From positions 1,674,001 to 1,738,000 of the forward strand of contig JAXHMJ010000005.1 in the NCBI GenBank assembly GCA_034521575.1: a stretch of DNA of 64,000 bases, given 5' to 3'. Each line of letters starts with the position of its first letter. The stretch's first letter is position 1. The notes beneath the pieces were generated by a model. That model saw nothing but the letters and a program-made list of their open reading frames with translations. It had not been told where the DNA came from and searched no databases. The stretch is from a candidate division KSB1 bacterium (GTDB taxonomy: Bacteria; Zhuqueibacterota; Zhuqueibacteria; Residuimicrobiales; Krinioviventaceae). Of this stretch, positions 36,071 to 46,200 are shown one piece after another. The position numbers and the translations under genes were made by a program.

Positions 36071-36925
36071 GTTGCCTCCTGCAAAAGGCGCAGAGTTAAG
36101 GTCTGCGCCTTTATTAATTAACCACCACAATGCACCCCAGATTGACAACAGGTATCCGTTTGAGTCACTCCTGTCATAAACACCCAGTGTTTCTTCAACA
36201 TCAGGATCATTAGAGATTGTAACGGAGACGCGTCCGCTTCTCAACGCCTGCATGCGAAGGGTTGTCAGGTTACCGTTTCCGGAAACAGCGGAGGCTTTGG
36301 GTGTAATTTCCACATCATGGATCAGCAGCCCCTCTGTATCCGTCAATTGTACCGTGATATCACCGGCATTTTGTTTTAAAAAATGTTTATCTTTTTCCGC
36401 AGATCGAAACGAGAGAATATTCGGATCAAATTCAATCCGGGTGACTGCTTTATAAAATTTGGTCTGCATCGCCCGAACCGCCACATCAAAACTCACGCTG
36501 TCACCGGCCTGTACATCCTGAGTGGACGGTGTCGATATGACAGCCGGGGTTACAAATTTCAAAGATAAATACAAATCTATTTTTTCTCCGGACCCTGCCG
36601 TGATGGTTGTGTCTCCTTGCATGATCACACGTGAATCTTTGTATACATCTGCCAGGAAACGAACCGGGATACCGGATGGAATCGTAAGTTGAGTATCCGC
36701 TCTTGCCCCCTCAAACGGCAATGTTAAATGCAAGCTGTCTTTTTTATGCAAGACGCGCAAATTCATGCTATCGACCAAAGACAGGGACAATGAGTGTCCC
36801 GAACTCTCACGCAGTGACAGGGAGAACGACAGTTTTTTATCAGCGACAGGTGGAATTCGGACTTGAACAGCGCAAAAATACCAACAGGGTACCAAGACAG
36901 ATTATGGATATCATTGTACGTATCA
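35990..36925 (-). CDS. Cohesin-domain lipoprotein, one frameshift; 3' end uncertain
   Basis: The start at 36925 gives MIRTMISIICLGTLLVFLRC, a lipoprotein signal, with AGGA upstream. Near 36865 one extra base must be removed to pass from SSPN into PPVADKKLSFSLSLRES. Residues ~125-235 form a cohesin-like beta-sandwich (DVQAGDSVSFDVAVRAMQ, VTRIEFDPNILSFRSAE, GNLTTLRMQALRSGRVSVTI). After LGVYDRSDSNGYLLSIWGALWW the frame runs through a bidirectional terminator and 81 bp into the convergent DUF5916 gene, so the true stop is probably near 36122 and may have been lost by another shift. No dockerin partner is seen. It likely anchors or binds at the outer membrane. Confidence 0.65.
36084..36113. terminator. 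Bidirectional terminator after the DUF5916 gene
   Basis: AAAGGCGCAG pairs perfectly with CTGCGCCTTT across a 10-nt loop, 13 bp after the DUF5916 stop. The flanks are A-rich and T-rich on the two strands, so it can act in both directions. Confidence 0.8.
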
Positions 36926-36941
36926 TTCAGATCATTCCTGT

Positions 36942-37740
36942 TTAATCCCAATCCACATGTAAATTAACGGTGGCCGCTTTTTTCTCGTCGTCACCCGACA
37001 TGAATACGACAACCAACCCTCCGATGACAGCCGTCCCCAGCCAAAACAAAGGCCGTTTATAAAATGCTTTGGATTCGTCCCCGGTCTGAGGCGGACGAAA
37101 ATTTTGATACAGTCTTTGATATGCTTCCTGAGAGACAAAATGAGTTTTATGAGACACACTGGCGGTCTGACCGTTAACGGCAGTCGCTGTAATCTGGTAT
37201 TTTAGGGTATCCAGCCGGCTGTAGTAGGATTTCAAGCGAGCGCCGTACGTAAATCCACGTCGAACCACCCGGACCTGATTTTGCAGCACATATCCGCGTT
37301 CTCCGTTTGCATGGGTAACCAGGTAGTAGTACTTTGTTGTTTTATCAACAACAAGCTTTTCCCCGGTCATGACCCGGGCCACGATATTGGATGAAGGCGA
37401 TGGTCGTCCGGAGAGTGTGAGCGCCTGCAGGGGCTGGACCGGCGCCAGGAACCGGATGCTTGGGCGGTATGCGATTCAATTGTCCGTGCACCGTTTTTCC
37501 GGCTACTGACAAAGCGAGCGTAACAGACTGTAATTCCGGTTTTTCACTGACTCTTGCCTGGATCATCAGGGGGTCTCCACGCTTTCCGACAATGACCGGC
37601 TGGTGACCAATGAGTGGTTTTTCATCATTCTGTCCTGCCCTCAGATGATCGACAAAAACAGGGATAAAAATCATGTAACAGGATACCCACAGGCATAAAA
37701 TGACACGGGATATTATTATCAGCGTGTTATGACCTTTCAT
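36942..37740 (-). CDS. Membrane-anchored SH3-like domain protein, one frameshift
   Basis: The start at 37740 has AGGA 6 bp before it and gives MKGHNTLIIISRVILCLWVS, a signal or anchor. The first frame runs to about 37475 (SVAGKTVHGQLN). Removing one base there leads into AYRPSIRFLAPVQPLQALTL and then to the second frame, which ends at 36942. The middle part is an SH3-like unit (VMTGEKLVVDKTTKYYYLVT, NGERGYVLQNQVRVV). Near the C-terminus there is a membrane helix (PLFWLGTAVIGGLVVVFMSG) and a short tail. It lies 16 bp upstream of the cohesin lipoprotein on the same strand, so the two form an operon of unknown function. Confidence 0.7.
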
Positions 37741-37790
37741 TGCCATCCTATATTTTTGCAACTCGTACGAACCTGATTATACAACAGAAA

Positions 37791-38486
37791 TCATGCCAAA
37801 GTAGACACGGCCAAAACGCGACACGGCACGCCGGTCCCGCCTTTGACTGCAACAGCGCCGATGATCAGAGTAAACTCTTTATCAGTAAGCAAATTCAGCC
37901 GGGTCAGGTTTTCCAGGTGAAAGACATCATGTTCGGCCAAATACCGATTCACAATAAAATCCGCATCCCCGGCGCCAATATCCGGTGCGTCCATTCCAAC
38001 ACCATGAATCTCGCGTTCAACAAACAATTCTGCAGCATCCGCTGCGATTCCGGGCAGCATAGGCTTTTGCCCGGTTCCCATACAAGTAAACTCCCAGTAC
38101 TGATCCCAACCGGTATGAACCAGTACCACACTTTCGGCTTTGATTCTGTTGTGCTTTTGCTCCCAGTCCCGGACCATATCCGCAGTCAGTTGAAATCCCT
38201 TGTAAAACTCCGGGTACTGAACCGCATGAACACACACAGCAGGCCGGATTAAATCAGCAACCGGCAATTGATCCAGGGTTATGGCATTTGACACATAGTG
38301 AGCCGGCACCCCGATATGCGTCCCTGAATGTTCAGCCATTGAAATCCGATTCATTCGGAATCCATCCTGCAGTTTTGTCCAGGGCTGAATCTGCACAGGC
38401 GGATCACCCGGCCAGACAGGAACGGATTCGGACAACGGATGACTGCAGTCGATGACTTGCACGATATCTCTCTCCCGTTGGTTCAT
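37791..38486 (-). CDS. Cyclase / kynurenine formamidase-like metal hydrolase
   Basis: A 231-residue member of the cyclase family (PF04199). IDCSHPLSESVPVWPGDPP opens the fold and EHSGTHIGVPAHYV is the metal-binding motif. The canonical form is HxGTHxDxPxH. Here the Asp is Gly, so one metal ligand or neighbour is changed. ESVVLVHTGWDQYW and ITLDQLPVADLI are other family boxes. Members hydrolyse N-formylkynurenine, isatin or related amides. No tryptophan catabolism genes are nearby, so the substrate is open. It is transcribed divergently from the MATE gene. Confidence 0.8.
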   Translation of the reverse strand: MNQRERDIVQVIDCSHPLSESVPVWPGDPPVQIQPWTKLQDGFRMNRISMAEHSGTHIGVPAHYVSNAITLDQLPVADLIRPAVCVHAVQYPEFYKGFQLTADMVRDWEQKHNRIKAESVVLVHTGWDQYWEFTCMGTGQKPMLPGIAADAAELFVEREIHGVGMDAPDIGAGDADFIVNRYLAEHDVFHLENLTRLNLLTDKEFTLIIGAVAVKGGTGVPCRVLAVSTLA

Positions 38487-38586
38487 AACCTCCTGCCGTT
38501 TAAATTAACCGGCAGCTATGATATACAATTAATATAATGAAAAATACGGATTTTTTTTGTATTTTCAAGGCATTTAAGGAATGACG

Positions 38587-40011
38587 ATGAAAGAAGATAT
38601 CGTAACAGATTCAAGCCTGGAATGGCATGGAAATCCCGAGGTCTCGACCGTTTTGCCCGCGCCCGAGCAAGTGGACAATGTGCTGTCTCTTCCCCTCAAA
38701 CAGGCTATTTTTAAAATATCAGGCCCGGCCATCGGTTCCATGCTGATTATTATGGTTTTCAACCTGATCGACATCTGGTGGGTCAGTAAACTGGGCGCCG
38801 AGGCGTTGGCCGGCATCAGCGCAGCGTCTTTTATTCTTTGGGCTCTGCAGGCACTGGCTACACTGGCAGGCACGGGAATCAACTCTCTTGTAGCCCGCTA
38901 CATCGGCTCCGGGCGGCGCAGTCATGCCTCTACCTGTATCGGACAGGGACTCTTGCTGACTGTGTTGCTTTCCGTGGTTCTTACGCTACTCGGCCTCATC
39001 TTTCAGAAATCTATCTTTACAAAAATGGGCCTGGAGGGTATGATCTTTCAGCATGCGATTGACTATCAAAGTATCATTCTTTACGGCCTCTTTGCCATAT
39101 TTACAGCGTTTGCCGTTGATTCAGCATTCAGAGGCACAGGTGATACGCACACCCCTCTCAAAGTCATTGCAGCCGGTTTGACCCTGAATATGATTCTGGA
39201 TCCGCTGTTGATCTTTGGTTACGGTCCTTTTCCGGAACTGCAGGCCGGAGGTGCCGCCCTGGCGACTGTCATTGCACATTTACTCATAGCCGTCATCCTG
39301 ATTTTTCTCCTGCCCCGCCGGTCCTTGCATATTGCGATTCACTGGAAACGGCACTCCCTGGTTCATTTTCCAATGCTGAAACGGATCATACACATCGGTT
39401 CTCCTATTGCATTCAATGGCGTCATGTTCTGTCTGAGTTACATGATACTGACCACCATCATTACAGATTACGGATACAATTCTCTGGCCGCTCTCGGCCT
39501 TGGGCACCGCATTGAAGGAATATCCTATAATATGTCGGTGGGATTTTCATTTGCCGCCGCGACTCTGGTCGGACAATATCTGGGAGCCAGGCGCCCTCGC
39601 ACAGCAGAAAAAGCCGCATGGCTCTGTGTATTGTACATCTCTATTATTTTGGCAATTTTAAGTATTGTTTTCTATTTTTTCGGCAGCAGTCTGATTCGGT
39701 TGTTCATCAGCGATCCTGCCGTGATTGCAGAAGGAGCGGACTATTTAAAGATCATTGCCATTTTCGAAATTTTCCTGGGATTCGAAATTGTGCTCGAGGG
39801 TGCATTCGGCGGTGCAGGAAACTCACTCCCTCCCATGATGATTGCAGCGCCCCTGACCTGGCTCCGGATTCCGCTGGCCCTGTTTCTTGCCGGCACACTG
39901 GGATGGGGCAGTACCGGAATTTGGTGGGCAATATCCCTGACGACCGGTCTAAAAGGGATAATACTCGGGTTCTGGTTCAAACGAGGACGCTGGATGAAGC
40001 AAACCCTATAA
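38587..40011 (+). CDS. MATE-family multidrug/cation antiporter
   Basis: Start at 38587 is chosen because AAGGA lies 6 bp before it; the in-frame ATG at 38581 has no room for a ribosome site. 474 residues with twelve membrane helices arranged as two MatE repeats. Features are KISGPAIGSMLIIMVFNLIDIWWVSKLG in the first helix pair, ALAGISAASFILWALQALA, DSAFRGTGDTHTPLKVIAAG and, in the second repeat, GLGHRIEGISYNMSVGFSFAAATLVGQYLGA. It expels drugs or metabolites using Na+ or H+. It is intact, apparently monocistronic and followed by an AT-rich stretch (40012-40244). Confidence 0.93.
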   Translation: MKEDIVTDSSLEWHGNPEVSTVLPAPEQVDNVLSLPLKQAIFKISGPAIGSMLIIMVFNLIDIWWVSKLGAEALAGISAASFILWALQALATLAGTGINSLVARYIGSGRRSHASTCIGQGLLLTVLLSVVLTLLGLIFQKSIFTKMGLEGMIFQHAIDYQSIILYGLFAIFTAFAVDSAFRGTGDTHTPLKVIAAGLTLNMILDPLLIFGYGPFPELQAGGAALATVIAHLLIAVILIFLLPRRSLHIAIHWKRHSLVHFPMLKRIIHIGSPIAFNGVMFCLSYMILTTIITDYGYNSLAALGLGHRIEGISYNMSVGFSFAAATLVGQYLGARRPRTAEKAAWLCVLYISIILAILSIVFYFFGSSLIRLFISDPAVIAEGADYLKIIAIFEIFLGFEIVLEGAFGGAGNSLPPMMIAAPLTWLRIPLALFLAGTLGWGSTGIWWAISLTTGLKGIILGFWFKRGRWMKQTL

Positions 40012-40244
40012 GTGAATCATTTTGACACAGTGTCTATTTTTAAAGCAATCAAATGGAATTGCTGTATATATTAATGATAAATAATACTAAACCCTTTTGT
40101 AATTTTCATATTAATTTACTATTTTTATATAACTTATTAGACGCTTTTTTTCTTTGCGATTTGCAAACGTTTGGCCTAAAACATGCATGGGTTCTCTATG
40201 CTATTTCTGTTAAAAGTAATCCTTTTCAAAATACGGGGCAACAT

Positions 40245-43200
40245 ATGAAACATAGTAAGCTGTTTTTTGTCACATTGATTCTGATACTCGGTATTGTTGG
40301 TTCGGTGCAGGCAAGTCATTTTCAGCCGCCATCCAGTAATTTCCAGCCGATGAATATTTATATTATTCAGGCTGCATATCATGGAATGTCGTTAACCGCA
40401 GGTGATGAAGTCGCTGTCTTTGACGGTTCTCTCTGTGTGGGCGTTGCCGTATTATCCGAGCCGCCCACGGCATCAAGCCCGGCTCTTTTGAACGCCTACA
40501 AGCATGACGACGGAGATGCGGGGTTTACCGGGGGAAATCCCATGACATTTAAAATGTGGGATGCCAGTCGTTCACAAGTATATACTCTGAGTTCAGGAGA
40601 AGTGCAATTTTACGATCCCAACACAGGCTCTCCCATCAGCCCCGTACCCTTTGAGGGACTGGGAACCGCTGTGGTGGGGCTGAGCGGCGGTGTCACCGAT
40701 TATATGTATCTGACCACGCAGACCACCACCGGGGGGTCCACATCCCCTGCACCGGGAACCCATCCCTATCATTACACGGAAACCGTTTCTATTTCAGCCC
40801 TCCCTGAATCGGGATATGAATTTGATTACTGGGAAGGAGACGTTGCGGATACCCAGTCCGCTTCAACAACCATCACCATGACAGAAGACGAGACCGTCAC
40901 GGCACACTTTTCCTGTATTGGCTATACGGTCACCATGGGCGTTACCCCGGCGGGTACAGGCGCCACCGTGCCCACTGTCGGAGATACCAATGTATGCGCG
41001 GGCAGCGAAATCACAATCAAAGCCACTCCTATAAGCGGATACGAGTTTGTGCAATGGTATGGCACCGGAATTGCCGACAGCTACAGCGCCAACACCACGG
41101 CAACCATAACAGCAGATCAATCCATCACCGCTGAATTTCAGCCGATAACAGCGGATCAGTATACCCTGAACATGGATGTCAACAATTCAACCCGGGGCTC
41201 GACCACCCCCGCAGCCGGCAGCTATTCCATCAGCCGGGATTCCGTGGTCACCATAACCGCCTCAGCCAATGCCGGATATCGGTTTGTAAACTGGAGCGGC
41301 GATGTGGCGGATCCAAACAGTGCGACGACCACAGTGACCATGAACAGCAACAAAACCATTGTCGCCAATTTCGAGCAGGAAGAATATGATTTAACCCTTT
41401 CATCCAATCCCGGTGCCGGCGGATCGACTTCTCCTTCGGCTGGAACCTACACTTACGATGGCGGACAGATTGTAAGCATCGCAGCAAACCCGGTCGACGG
41501 ATATGTGTTTCAGGGATGGTCCGGAGCCGTAGAAGACCCTAACGCTCAGTCAACAACGGTAGTGATGAACGCGGACAAGGTGGTTACCGCGAATTTTGCG
41601 CCCAGTGACCATTACTTGACCTTGCAGGTCAATGAACCAGCATGGGGCACCACCAATCCGTCACCAGGAACCCATGCCTACGGCGACAATTATGTGGTAT
41701 CCCTGTTTGCCGTCCCGGCCAGCGGATATCAGTTTGTCGGGTGGCAGGGAGATGTCGCAGACCCCAATGATCCATCGACCAGCACAACCATGACATCAAG
41801 CAAAACAATCACCGCTTATTTTCAACGGCAGCAGGTCACGTTGACCATCGATGACACGCCCGGCGGCAGCACCACACCGGTTGCCGGAGGCCATACATAC
41901 AACTCGGGAGATGTGGTCAGTATTTCTGCAACCCCGGCTTCCGGATATTATTTTGTCCAATGGAATGGAGATGTAGCCGATCCCAATTCTGCAAACACCA
42001 CAGTGATCATGGATGAAGACAAAACCATTTCAGCCACCTTTGCAGAGATGGCAACCTATTCGGTCAACATAAGCGTGATGCCGAACGGCAGCGGTACGAC
42101 GGTTCCCGCGCCCGGAACGCACGCTATTGAACAAAACACACAAATCAATATAGAAGCCATTTCCAATGCGGGATATCATTTTTCCCGCTGGGAAGGTTCC
42201 GGCATTGCTGATCCGTTCGATTCAACAACCACGCTCCAGGTGGATGCAGCCAAGAACATTATTGCTCATTTTCAGTCCAATCAAACCACCCAGTATACCT
42301 TAACCATGGACATCAATCAAAGTGGTTGGGGCGCTACACAGCCTTCGGTCGGATCGCATCAATTCGGCGAAGGCGACGTGGTCACTGTGAGAGCCATACC
42401 GGAAAGTGGTTACCGATTTGCAAACTGGAGCGGCGCTGTCACTGATCCCAACAGCGCTCAGACCACTGTGCTGATCGATGGTGACAAAACCATTACGGCT
42501 AATTTTGAAGCATTGGATGAATACACAATCAGTGTGCTTCCTCCCGATCAAACCGACCGCGGCAGCACCACTCCCGGTCCCGGCAACTATACCCGTTTTG
42601 AGGGAGAAACGTTTGAAATTACAGCCACAGCCAACACGGATTACGAATTTGTAAACTGGAATAACAACAGCAGCCTGACCAATCCGACCCTGTCGTTTCA
42701 GGTCAATTCAAATCGCAGCTTAAAACCTTATTTTCAACTATCATCCACCGTTGAACTAACCATGCGGATGAATAACAACAGTTACGGCAGCGTATCTCCA
42801 GGTATTGGCAAACACACTTATACTCGTAATGACGTGGTCAACGTCGAAGCCTTTCCGAATCCGGGTTTCAGTTTTACACATTGGCAGGGAGATGTTGCCC
42901 ATACCAATCAGGCGCAGACCACGGTAACCATGGATGCCAGCAAACTGGTCAAAGCCTATTTTGATCACCTCCAGTACGATCTCACGCTGCAGGCATCTCC
43001 GTCCGCCGGGGGTGATGTAAATCCGTACACAGGCACCAAACAATATGATTCCTGGAGCGAAGTTCAGATCGAAGCGGTGCCGGCGCCGGGTTATAAGTTT
43101 GTCGGCTGGACCGGGGATGTAACCAATTCGTCCAGCGCCACAACAACGGTCACCGTGGACCAAAACAAGGCGGTAGCGGCCAACTTTTCTCAAATTAATG

Positions 43201-46200
43201 AATATACACTGACCCTGAACGCTTCTCCATCCAGCGGCGGCACAACCCAGCCTTCTGTCGGTTCGCATACCTATGAGAAAGACGAGACAGTGACAGTTCG
43301 GGCATTCGCTGCTGCGGGTTATCAATTCTCGCACTGGCAAGGCGATGTTGCCAATCCGTCATCGGCAACAACAACGATCAACATCACAGCGGACAAGCAA
43401 ATAACAGCGGTTTTTGAAGCGGACCAGCCGAATGAATACCAATTGACCGTTCAGGCGAATCCCGCAAACGGCGGAACCACCACGCCCCAGGCCGGGGTTT
43501 ACACCTATTCAGCCGGGACTTCTGTGCCATTGACTGCCGTTTCAAATGCGGGTTATACGTTCAGCAGCTGGAGCGGAGGCGTAGACAATCCGTCCAGCGC
43601 ACAAACGCATGTGGTCATGAACAGCAATAAAACGGTCACTGCTAATTTTGAAGCCGGACAAACCACCTATACCTTTACCATTGATGTGTACCCTGAAGCG
43701 ACCGGCACTACCCAGCCGGTTCGCGGGCAGCATCAGATAGTAGCGGGAACCACACTGACCATTATTGCAAATCCGGCTCAGGGGTATAAATTCGAATTCT
43801 GGACCGGTGATGTCGAAGAGCCTTATAATGACACAACACGCATTACCATTGATGCGGACAAGGGCGTCATCGCGCATTTTCGTGAAATAGAAGGCACCCG
43901 GCGGACATTGTCCATTGCCGCTAATCCTACCGACGGCGGAACGGTCATTCCGGCGCCCGGAAAACACGAATACAACAGCGGCGCCCAGGTGATGGTGCAG
44001 GCATTGCCCTGGCCCGGTTATCAATTCACCACCTGGCAAGGGCCGGTACAGCAACCGGACAGCAGTACGACGTCCATCACCATGAATCTGGACCACTCGA
44101 TCGCGGCGAACTTTCAGCAGGCGACGGGTCAGGTTTTTCTGACTATGCAGATAAATCCGGAAGGAGGCGGATTAACCGGTCCGGCTGTCGGCCAGCATTC
44201 ATTTGCCGTCAATGAAAAAGTAAACATCACGGCGGTTCCGACCGAAGGATACGAATTCTCACATTGGACCGGTGATGTCAATGCGATGGACAAGTCTTCG
44301 ACCTATATCAGAATGAGTTCCAACAAGACCGTGAGAGCGCATTTTACAACCGAACAAACCAGCAAAACCACATTAACGCTTTCGCATATTCCTGTAAACG
44401 GAGGCAGTACAACTCCGACAGCCGGTACGTACACCGGTGACAAAGACCGTGTGATCCCGATCAGCGCAAAAGCCGCATCCGGTTATGAATTTATCGGATG
44501 GCAGGGTGATGTGACAGATCCCACAGACAGCACCACCACGGTTGAGCTGGACCGGCATAAAAGCATTGTGGCTGTCTTTCGTCAAAAAGACATTCCCACT
44601 TCGATTCTAAGTCTGAGTGTCAGTCCCATTGATTACGGAACCACAGCGCCCGCAACCGGTATTCATTCTTATCAAGTGGGTGAAGTCGTCACGATAACCG
44701 CATTGCCGTATGAAGGCTATTATTTCAAAAAATGGATAGGTGAGGTCGCCAATCCCAACAGCCCGACAACAACCATCCATATGGAAAACAACAAATCGGT
44801 AACCGCGGTCTTTGAAAAGGGCGAGGCAGAACAGTTTACTCTGGAAATGATTGTCAATCCATCCGGAGCGGGAGTTACGGCTCCTGCAGTCGGTTCGCAC
44901 CAGTACCGCCAGGGAGAAACCGTCAATATTACCACCATTCCGTCCCCCGGTTTTGAGTTCACCGGCTGGAGCGGTGGTGTGGCTGAGGCCCAAAAACCGA
45001 CAACTGCTGTTGAAATGACCGGCAACAAACTCATCATTGCGAGTTTCAAGGCAGTTCAGCCGACAAGGCATACACTGACAATCGCGCTGAATCCGGATCA
45101 GGGCGGCATCACCGTACCCATGGCCGGTACGTACACGCTGAAAAAAGACAGTGTCATGACCGTAAAGGCGGTTGCAACCGCAGGCTATCGGTTCCTGGAA
45201 TGGAAAGGCGACGTGACGGACACCGACACCTCGGTCACCCAGGTGCTGATGAACAGCGATAAAAACATCACGGCTCGTTTCATCAAAGATATGTACACAC
45301 TGCAGATTAAAGCCAGTCCCTATGAAGGCGGCAGCACCACCCCGGTTTCGGGCGATACGATGGTCGTTTCCGGTGAAACCGTTGTGCTCGAAGCAAAACC
45401 GAAAAAAGGATTCAAATTTGCCTTTTGGAGCGGCGATATCGAAGACAATCTGAACCCCACTACCGTCGCGTTAACCGAGGACATGAACATTATCGCCAAT
45501 TTTGTTCAACAGGATGAAAACATCCAGACCCCGGAGATTTTCGGATTGTCGGATGCGTTCAGAAATGATGTACTGCATTTTCAAATCCATAACGCACTCA
45601 GCAACCTGGGCCACAACCTGCAATTCCAGTTTGACTGGGGTGATGGAAACCGTTCCGACTGGGTAGAACTCAACTCCCAGAGTGAGAACAATATCACCAA
45701 AATCACCTCGCCGAACGGAAACAGCGGCTTGCCGGGCACAGGCAATCTTTTGGATTATGAATCAGGGACCCGTACCTCGGTTACATTGACAGTAAAAGGT
45801 GGAACCTATAATCCGGAAAAACATGCGATGCTCGGCGCTGACCCGGCCACAGGAACAGATGCCTGGGATATCTTTAATCAAATTGTGGATTGTCGCGGAA
45901 CCATACAGCCCATAAATGAACCGAATGAACCGCTGCAGCTGACATTATCCGGTCTGGATCCGGACAAACGCTACACCCTTGCATTCTTTTCCGATCGCAA
46001 CAATTTCGGCTGGGATCGCGCCTCTGTTGTCACTTTGAAAGGAGCGGAAGAATTTATCAACAACAGTTCGCAGGGCAAGGATCAGTTTGGGCAATCTCTT
46101 TATACAGGAGCCCGGTCCGGCTCTGTCAAACTTCCGTCCGACAATTCCCAAACCGGCTATGTGGCGCAATTCCGAAACATTGCCGGCGGTAATGACGGAA

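Noticed and set aside
36120-36180. A minus-strand frame ending VTQTDTCCQSGVHCGG resembles a lanthipeptide core.
   Set aside because: It is a shadow frame of the cohesin lipoprotein end, has no own ribosome site or leader and there are no lan enzymes nearby.
40863-45071. Several long minus-strand frames within the InlB-repeat gene.
   Set aside because: They recur with the repeat period and are antisense shadows of the repeat consensus.
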